Positions 59,258 through 64,000 of a DNA stretch of 64,000 nt are shown piece after piece. The position numbers were made by a program, and so were the translations under genes. Positions within the stretch are counted from its first letter, which is position 1; the number at the start of each line of letters is the position of its first letter. This stretch comes from Marmoricola sp. GTDB lineage: Bacteria > Actinomycetota > Actinomycetes > Propionibacteriales > Nocardioidaceae. The notes under the pieces were generated by a model. The model was not told the origin of the DNA and made no database searches. It saw only the letters and a list, made by a program, of their open reading frames with translations. Location of the stretch: NCBI GenBank assembly GCA_025965195.1, contig JAOPXK010000098.1, positions 1 to 64,000 of the forward strand. Reading direction: 5' to 3'.

Positions 59258-60035
59258 CGTCAGTCACCTTGGTCCCGAGGTAGGCCTCGATGACTGCAGG
59301 GTCGCGCTGCACTTCTTCGGGGCGACCATCTGCGATGACCCGGCCGAAGTTCAGCACGCAGACCCGATCGCACAGTTCCATCACCATCGCCACGTGGTGC
59401 TCGACGAGCAGTACGGCGGTGTTGAACTCCGCCCGGATCGTGCGAATGACGGTCGCCAGCTCGGCCAGCGCCTCCACGTTGAGGCCAGCTGCGGGCTCGT
59501 CCAGGAGCAGCAGCCGTGGAGCCGAGACCAGTGCTCGGGCTATGTCGACACGCTTCTGGACGCCGTACGGCAGCTCGGTGGCCATCCGGTCCCAGTACTG
59601 CTCGATGGAGAAGAAGTCCGCGACCTCTCGCGCGTGTGCGATCTCGACCGCCTCGGCACGGCGCACGCTCGGCAGCCGCAGCGCGCTCGACAGCGCGCCC
59701 ATGGTCCGGCGTCGGGAGTGTTGTCCGGCCAGCAACGTCTCCGCGACCGTCATGGACTTGAACAGCTCGAGCCCCTGGAACGTCCTGGCGATGCCGAGTG
59801 CCGCGATCTCGTGTGGCGCGACCGAGGTGAGATCGACGCCGCCGGCCAGCAACCGACCGCGCTGCGGGCGAACGAACCGACTGACGCAGTTGAAGGCCGT
59901 GGTCTTGCCGGCGCCGTTCGGTCCGATCAGACCGACGATCTCGCGCTCGCCGACCGAGAACGAGACATCGTCGAGGGCACGGACGCCACCGAAGGCGACG
60001 GATACACCGTCGAACTCGAGCGTCGAAGCAGTCAC
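59250..60035 (-). CDS. Liv-type ABC transporter ATP-binding protein (LivG-like)
   Basis: The 261-residue ATPase has Walker A LIGPNGAGKTTAFNCVSRF near residue 36, the LivG feature ALGIARTFQGLELFKSMTVAETLL, an unusual signature LPYGVQKRVDIARAL (PYG in place of SGG, common in LivG proteins) and Walker B RLLLLDEPAAGLN. It is the first gene of the transporter operon. GTG 60035 is used because it starts the conserved VTASTLEFDGVSVAFGG region and has AGGACC upstream. Operator-like sites at 60122 and 60144 lie in its promoter. Confidence 0.92.
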   Translation of the reverse strand: MTASTLEFDGVSVAFGGVRALDDVSFSVGEREIVGLIGPNGAGKTTAFNCVSRFVRPQRGRLLAGGVDLTSVAPHEIAALGIARTFQGLELFKSMTVAETLLAGQHSRRRTMGALSSALRLPSVRRAEAVEIAHAREVADFFSIEQYWDRMATELPYGVQKRVDIARALVSAPRLLLLDEPAAGLNVEALAELATVIRTIRAEFNTAVLLVEHHVAMVMELCDRVCVLNFGRVIADGRPEEVQRDPAVIEAYLGTKVTDDA

Positions 60036-60121
60036 TGCAGGTCCTGTCTGTCCGTGGCGGCAATTCCGCGAGGCCGGGTGGCGATCCAGACCTTCGGAGG
60101 CCGATTGCTCGATTCTCAAAG

Positions 60122-60160
60122 TGTTCGTAGATCGCACGGAGTGCTCGCTGTCCGCACACC
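60122..60160. promoter_or_regulatory. IclR-type operator-like sites upstream of the ABC-transporter operon
   Basis: TGTTCGTAGATCGCAC (60122-60137) resembles the site at 52886 (TGTTCGTCTACCGCAC; 12 of 16 bases shared). GCTCGCTGTCCGCACA (60143-60158) matches 14 of 16 bases of the right half of the 52769-52804 palindrome. GTCCGC...GCGGAC (60150-60155 and 60165-60170) adds a further inverted repeat. Confidence 0.5.
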
Positions 60161-60229
60161 GTACGCGGACGTGGTCGGCCGGTCAAGGGTCTGGCGCAAC
60201 CGCTCGCAATAGGTACACTATGCGCATAG

Positions 60230-60248
60230 TTGTGCGGCTACCGCACAA
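60230..60248. promoter_or_regulatory. IclR-type operator, perfect palindrome before the 3-oxoacid CoA-transferase genes
   Basis: TTGTGCGG (60230-60237) and CCGCACAA (60241-60248) are exact reverse complements around CTA. It lies 25 bases upstream of GTG 60274. It shares CTACCGCACA with the site before the tandem CaiB gene and the half-site TGTGCGG with the iclR intergenic palindrome. Confidence 0.68.
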
Positions 60249-60273
60249 TGCCCGATTTTCGAGAGGGGCCCCT

Positions 60274-60990
60274 GTGGTCGACAAGACGGTGACGAGCGCA
60301 GCCGCAGCCGTCCTCGACATCCCCGATTCGGCAATGATTGCGGTGGGCGGCTTCGGCCGCGCCGGTGTCCCGATCGTCCTCATCGAGGCCTTGCTGGAGA
60401 CGCCAGCGGCGAAGCTCCACGTCGTGTCGAACAACTGCGGAGTCGACGGCTGGGGCCTTGGGTTGTTGCTCGAGGCCTCCCGGATAGCGCGGGTCACCGG
60501 GTCCTACATCGGAGAGAACAAGGAGTTGTCCCGTCAGTTCCTCAATGGCGAGGTCGAGGTTGAGCTGGTCCCCCAGGGCACGCTCTCGGAGCGACTCCGA
60601 GCCGGCGGGGCCGGCATCCCGGCGTTCTACACACCGGCCGGCGTCGGCACCCTCGTCGCGGAAGGCGGACTGCCGTTGCGCTACGACACGACCGGCAACG
60701 TCAGCAGCACCTCGCGACCGAAGGAGACCCGCGAGTTCGACGGTCGGCGGTATCTGCTCGAGCGAGGCATCGTCGCCGACTTCGCGCTGGTGCGTGCCTG
60801 GCGAGGTGACCGCTCCGGCAACCTCGTGTACCGCAAGGCCGCCCAGAACTTCAATCCCCTGTGTGCCATGGCCGGACGCATCACCATCGCCGAGGTCGAG
60901 GAGATCGTCGAACCGGGCGAGCTGGACCCCGACTCCATCCACACCCCGGGGATCTTCGTCGACCGAGTCGTCCAGGTGTCGGGATCATGA
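60274..60990 (+). CDS. 3-oxoacid CoA-transferase subunit A
   Basis: The 238-residue subunit shows [22 protein letters not shown], the [21 protein letters not shown] segment, [32 protein letters not shown] and [22 protein letters not shown], all typical of alpha subunits of succinyl-CoA:3-oxoacid (ScoA) or 3-oxoadipate (PcaI) CoA-transferases. It forms a complex with the overlapping downstream subunit and transfers CoA from succinyl-CoA to acetoacetate or a related 3-oxoacid. GTG 60274 is preceded by GAGAGGGGCC. Confidence 0.88.
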   Translation: MVDKTVTSAAAAVLDIPDSAMIAVGGFGRAGVPIVLIEALLETPAAKLHVVSNNCGVDGWGLGLLLEASRIARVTGSYIGENKELSRQFLNGEVEVELVPQGTLSERLRAGGAGIPAFYTPAGVGTLVAEGGLPLRYDTTGNVSSTSRPKETREFDGRRYLLERGIVADFALVRAWRGDRSGNLVYRKAAQNFNPLCAMAGRITIAEVEEIVEPGELDPDSIHTPGIFVDRVVQVSGS

Positions 60991-61628
60991 CCCTCGGACG
61001 CGAGCAGCTCGCGCAGCGGGTCGGGCGTGAGCTCCACAACGGCGAGTACGTCAACCTGGGCATCGGCATGCCAACGCTCGTCGCAGACCACCTGCCTCCC
61101 GGCCTGGACGTCACCCTCCACAGTGAGAACGGCATCCTCGGTGTCGGTCCTCGCCCGCCACACGGAACCGGCGACACCGACCTGATCAATGCCGGCAAGG
61201 AGACCGTCACCACCGTCCCGGGTGCCAGCTTCTTCGACTCCGCCCACTCGTTTGCGATGATCCGGGGCGGCCATGTCGACGTCGCCGTACTCGGCGCCAT
61301 GGAGGTCAGCGCACGCGGCGACCTGGCGAACTGGGTGGTGCCGGGAAGGCTGCTGATGGGCATGGGCGGCGCGATGGACCTCGTGCACGGGGCGCGCCGG
61401 GTCATTGTGATGACCACGCATCTCGCCCGTGACGGGTCGCCGAAGATCCGTGAGCGCTGCGCGCTGCCGCTGACTGGCGAACGTTGTGTGAACCGCATCA
61501 TCACCGACCTGGCCGTGCTCGATGTGACCGCGGACGGACTCGTCGTGCGCGAGACCTCTCCCGGCGTCACCTTCGCCGACGTCGAGAGCGCCACCGATGC
61601 CCCCCTCAGCTACGAGCCGACGCACTAA
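60987..61628 (+). CDS. 3-oxoacid CoA-transferase subunit B
   Basis: The 213-residue subunit has [37 protein letters not shown], where the glutamate of SENG is the residue that forms the enzyme-CoA thioester in class I CoA-transferases, and then [35 protein letters not shown]. Its ATG overlaps the stop of subunit A. Acetoacetate is the likely acceptor if the HMG-CoA-lyase-like enzyme of the island releases it; 3-oxoadipate is an alternative given the PcaR-type regulator. Confidence 0.9.
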   Translation: MTLGREQLAQRVGRELHNGEYVNLGIGMPTLVADHLPPGLDVTLHSENGILGVGPRPPHGTGDTDLINAGKETVTTVPGASFFDSAHSFAMIRGGHVDVAVLGAMEVSARGDLANWVVPGRLLMGMGGAMDLVHGARRVIVMTTHLARDGSPKIRERCALPLTGERCVNRIITDLAVLDVTADGLVVRETSPGVTFADVESATDAPLSYEPTH

Positions 61629-61631
61629 CAC

Positions 61632-61728
61632 CGTTCAGTTGGGCCTCAGTCACGGTTCAGTTGGGCCTCGGTCACGGTGGGTCGGTGACCGAGTCCCGAC
61701 TCGACGGTGACCAACACCCAACTCAACA
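61632..61728. repeat. 97-bp inverted repeat element built of 22-nt units (copy C)
   Basis: Two direct units at 61632-61653 and 61654-61675 (each containing GTTCAGTTGGGCCTC) are followed by a nine-base loop (61676-61684) and two inverted units at 61685-61706 and 61707-61728. This is the same order as copy B at 10111-10208. It fills the space between two convergent genes and could act as a bidirectional terminator or be a mobile palindromic element. Confidence 0.82.
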
Positions 61729-61730
61729 AC

Positions 61731-62237
61731 TCACCTCGGCAGCGGCCTGGCCATCACGAGCTCGCCGTCCTCATTGGCGCCGCGGAGCTCGGTGAACCCA
61801 CACTTCGCGAGCACCTTGATGCTGGCCGCGTTCTCCGGCAGCACACTTGCCCTGATTCGTACGCCGAGCTGGTCGGTCTCCGCGAGCAACGCACGCAGTG
61901 ACTCGGTGGCCGCTCCGTGGCCGCGGGCGTCCGCGACCAGTCCGTAGCCGACCTCGGCCTCGGGGATCTCATCGGCCGCCGGCGAAGGCGGTCCGAAGAA
62001 ACCGATCGACCCGACCACCAGGCCGTCGAACGAACGGGTGATGTGGCGCGGACCCCAGCTCGGGTCGGGCGCATCGGCCCGGACCATCGACGCCGCGTCC
62101 TGGTCGTCCTGGCGTGGGTAGTCCCGGTGCCACGACGGCACGCGCCTGCCCGCGAGCATGTCCGCGGCCTCGCCCGGCGTGATCAGTGGCAGGTTCAGCC
62201 GGTCCGAGGTGACCGGGGTCATCGGCAGTGAGGTCAT
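61731..62237 (-). CDS. GNAT-family N-acetyltransferase
   Basis: The 168-residue protein fits the GNAT fold of the RimJ/RimL type: TSDRLNLPLITPGEAADML at the N-terminus, VVGSIGFFGPP, PEAEVGYGLVADARGHGAATESLRALLAE (acetyl-CoA pyrophosphate loop, a variant of Q/RxxGxG/A) and VLPENAASIKVLAKCGFTEL at the C-terminus. The acceptor is unknown. Its ATG at 62237 overlaps the stop of the HAD gene. Confidence 0.85.
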   Translation of the reverse strand: MTSLPMTPVTSDRLNLPLITPGEAADMLAGRRVPSWHRDYPRQDDQDAASMVRADAPDPSWGPRHITRSFDGLVVGSIGFFGPPSPAADEIPEAEVGYGLVADARGHGAATESLRALLAETDQLGVRIRASVLPENAASIKVLAKCGFTELRGANEDGELVMARPLPR

Positions 62238-63112
62238 CGGAGCCCCCGGGTCGAGCGGGTCGTGTTGCCTGGTCGAAACCACCGTCGCAGCTCGGTGGCC
62301 GCGCCGTCCTCCTGGACGGTGCCGGTCACCTGATCTGCGGCTTCGCGGACTTCCTTCGGCGCCTGCCCCATCGCGACTCCACGACCGGCCCAGGAAAGCA
62401 TCGCGGTGTCGTTGCGGCCGTCACCGATGGCGAGGACGTCGGACCGGTCGATGCCGAGGTCGCGGCAGACCCACTCGAGGCCACTGGCCTTGCTGACACC
62501 CTCAGGCGCGATGTCGAGCCACGCCGTCCAGCCGATGAAGTAGTTGGTGCCCTGCAGCCCGAGCGTCTTCGCCAGGTTCACGAAGTCCTCGGAGGTGGAC
62601 TCCGGGTCGCGGATGATCACCCTGCTCACCTCGTTGGCGACCAGGTCCTCGATGTCGGTCAGGATCATCTCGCCGTCGAGCTCGCCCGGAGGGAAGTGCC
62701 GGTTCACCCGGTAGCCGATGCCGTGCTCCTCGACGGCGACGGCCGCGTCGGGCACGTGCTGGAGCACGGTGCGGACCGCATCGCGGGCATCGAACGTCTC
62801 CTCGTGGACGACCTCGATCGGTGGATAGCGGAAGACGACCGAGCCGTTGGACGCGACGACGTACAGCCGCTCGTTCGCCGCCTCCGGAAGCCCGAGCATG
62901 TCGGCCACCAGGCCCATGCTCAGCGGAGCCCGGCCGCTGGCGAGGACGACGTGCACGCCGGAGGCCATCGTGGCATCGACCGCCTCACGCACCGCGTCGG
63001 TGACGACGTGCGAGCTGAATCCCCTCTCGAAGTCGGGAATCAGCAGGGTGCCGTCGATGTCGAGTGCGACCAGCTTGGGCGACCACCCCGACACTTCGAC
63101 CGGCTCAGCCAC
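62234..63112 (-). CDS. HAD-superfamily phosphatase, Cof-type
   Basis: The 292-residue enzyme has HAD motif [17 protein letters not shown], motif [13 protein letters not shown], the class IIB cap and motif [26 protein letters not shown]. It resembles the paralogue at 38703 in architecture but not closely in sequence. It lies directly after serS (eight-base overlap), an arrangement I believe is common in actinobacteria. Substrate unknown. Confidence 0.87.
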   Translation of the reverse strand: MAEPVEVSGWSPKLVALDIDGTLLIPDFERGFSSHVVTDAVREAVDATMASGVHVVLASGRAPLSMGLVADMLGLPEAANERLYVVASNGSVVFRYPPIEVVHEETFDARDAVRTVLQHVPDAAVAVEEHGIGYRVNRHFPPGELDGEMILTDIEDLVANEVSRVIIRDPESTSEDFVNLAKTLGLQGTNYFIGWTAWLDIAPEGVSKASGLEWVCRDLGIDRSDVLAIGDGRNDTAMLSWAGRGVAMGQAPKEVREAADQVTGTVQEDGAATELRRWFRPGNTTRSTRGLR

Positions 63113-64000
63113 TGGGTACCGGCTCCAGGACCTCGCGCCCTTGCAGATAAGGCTGGAGGGCGACGGGCACCCGGACCGAACCGTCGGCCTGCTGGTGCGT
63201 CTCCAGGATCGCCACGATCGTCCGGGTCATCGCACACAGGGTGCCGTTGAGGGTCGCGACCGGCCCGACCGTGTCGGCATAGCGTCCACGGGTGTCGAGG
63301 CGACGAGTCTGGAAGTCGGTGCAGTTCGACGTACTGGTCAACTCGCGGTACTTGCCCTGTGTCGGGATCCACGCCTCGCAGTCGAACTTGCGCTGCGCAC
63401 TCAGGCCGAGATCTCCGGCAGCCACGTCGATGACCCGATAGGCGAGCTCGAGCTTGTCGAGGAACTCCTTCTCCCAGCCGAGCAGGCGCAGGTGCTCGGC
63501 CTCGGCATCCTCGAGCGTCGTGTAGACGAACATCTCCACCTTGTCGAACCAGTGCACCCGGATGATGCCCTTCGTGTCCTTGCCGTGCGAGCCTGCCTCC
63601 TTGCGGAAGCACGGGCTGAAGGACGCGTAGCGCAGGGGCAACGTCGAGCCGTCGAGGATCTCGTCCGAGTGGTACGCCGCCATCGGCACCTCCGACGTCC
63701 CGACGAGGTACATGTCCTGCCCCTCGATCCGGTAGACGTCATCCGCCGCCTGACCGAGGAACCCGGTGCCGTCCATCGCCCGTGGCTTCACCAGCGCAGG
63801 CGCGATCACCTGGGTGAAGCCGGCCTCCCGGGCCTGGTCCATCGCCATGTTGATCAGCGCGAACTCGAGCTGCGCCCCGATGCCGGTGAGGAAGTAGAAG
63901 CGGCTGCCACTGACCTTGGCGCCACGCTCGATGTCGATGGCGCCGAGGATCTTGCCGAGCTCGATGTGGTCACGCGGCTCGAAGTCGAACTCGCGCGGAG
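63105..64000 (-). CDS. serS: Seryl-tRNA synthetase, 3' part (partial at window edge)
   Basis: The visible 297 codons cover most of the class II catalytic domain: [23 protein letters not shown], motif 2 region [36 protein letters not shown], the serine-binding [20 protein letters not shown] segment and motif 3 region [19 protein letters not shown]. The frame is open through the right edge; the N-terminal coiled-coil arm that binds the long variable arm of tRNA-Ser is missing here. It charges the two tRNA-Ser species encoded in this window. Ends [11 protein letters not shown]. Confidence 0.96.
   Translation of the reverse strand, partial: PREFDFEPRDHIELGKILGAIDIERGAKVSGSRFYFLTGIGAQLEFALINMAMDQAREAGFTQVIAPALVKPRAMDGTGFLGQAADDVYRIEGQDMYLVGTSEVPMAAYHSDEILDGSTLPLRYASFSPCFRKEAGSHGKDTKGIIRVHWFDKVEMFVYTTLEDAEAEHLRLLGWEKEFLDKLELAYRVIDVAAGDLGLSAQRKFDCEAWIPTQGKYRELTSTSNCTDFQTRRLDTRGRYADTVGPVATLNGTLCAMTRTIVAILETHQQADGSVRVPVALQPYLQGREVLEPVPSG

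Overview
This 64 kb window is from a high-GC actinobacterium, most likely a Nocardioides-like member of the Nocardioidaceae. That placement is inferred from strong third-position GC, a bacterial proteasome activator (Bpa), GTP-dependent PEP carboxykinase, frequent GTG starts with ATGA/GTGA overlaps, and many acyl-CoA catabolic genes. No rRNA, phage, transposase or CRISPR array is visible. There are three tRNA genes, all on the minus strand: Arg-ACG, Ser-GCU and Ser-UGA.

Layout. 1-2518: the edge of a HerA-like ATPase gene interrupted by an in-frame stop, a small conserved protein, a LytR_C protein and a K+/H+ antiporter. 2617-9347: an oxidoreductase, a frameshifted enoyl-CoA hydratase and a flavoprotein preceded by a perfect KstR-type operator, then an aminotransferase and a divergent TetR/P450 pair around a 35-bp palindrome. 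9354-19491: a TetR-headed minus-strand operon with AtuA, a biotin-dependent acyl-CoA carboxylase, two acyl-CoA dehydrogenases and a hydratase, resembling acyclic-terpene or branched-chain acyl-CoA degradation. 19572-24791: polyprenol-phosphate glycosyltransferase, membrane glycosyltransferase, two-component system and a small dinucleotide-binding protein. 24920-34714: tRNAs, pckG, a LuxR-type regulator facing a tiny exported-peptide gene, nitrilase, MobA, quinone oxidoreductase and Bpa. 34867-39512: a PaaX-regulated dehydrogenase/hydratase unit, a secreted protein and a HAD phosphatase.

39626-61628 is a second large catabolic island. An eleven-gene minus-strand run (acyl-CoA dehydrogenase pair, ADP-forming acyl-CoA synthetase, HMG-CoA-lyase-like enzyme, CaiB CoA-transferase, three hydratases, MmgE/PrpD, thioesterase, thiolase) lies next to a PcaR-type IclR regulator, a double-domain CaiB protein, a Liv-type ABC importer and a two-subunit 3-oxoacid CoA-transferase. 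Shared TGTGCGG/CCGCACA operator-like sites in the promoters suggest one IclR regulon importing an unidentified carboxylic acid, activating it to a CoA thioester and degrading it by beta-oxidation-like steps. The window ends with a GNAT acetyltransferase, a HAD phosphatase and the 3' part of serS.

Items most worth follow-up are the LuxR regulator with its 50-residue exported peptide (mature form ending DTGWD), a dispersed family of 22-nt-unit intergenic repeats, a nested inverted repeat translated as a linker inside AtuA, the IclR operator set, and the HMG-CoA-lyase homologue lacking the catalytic cysteine.
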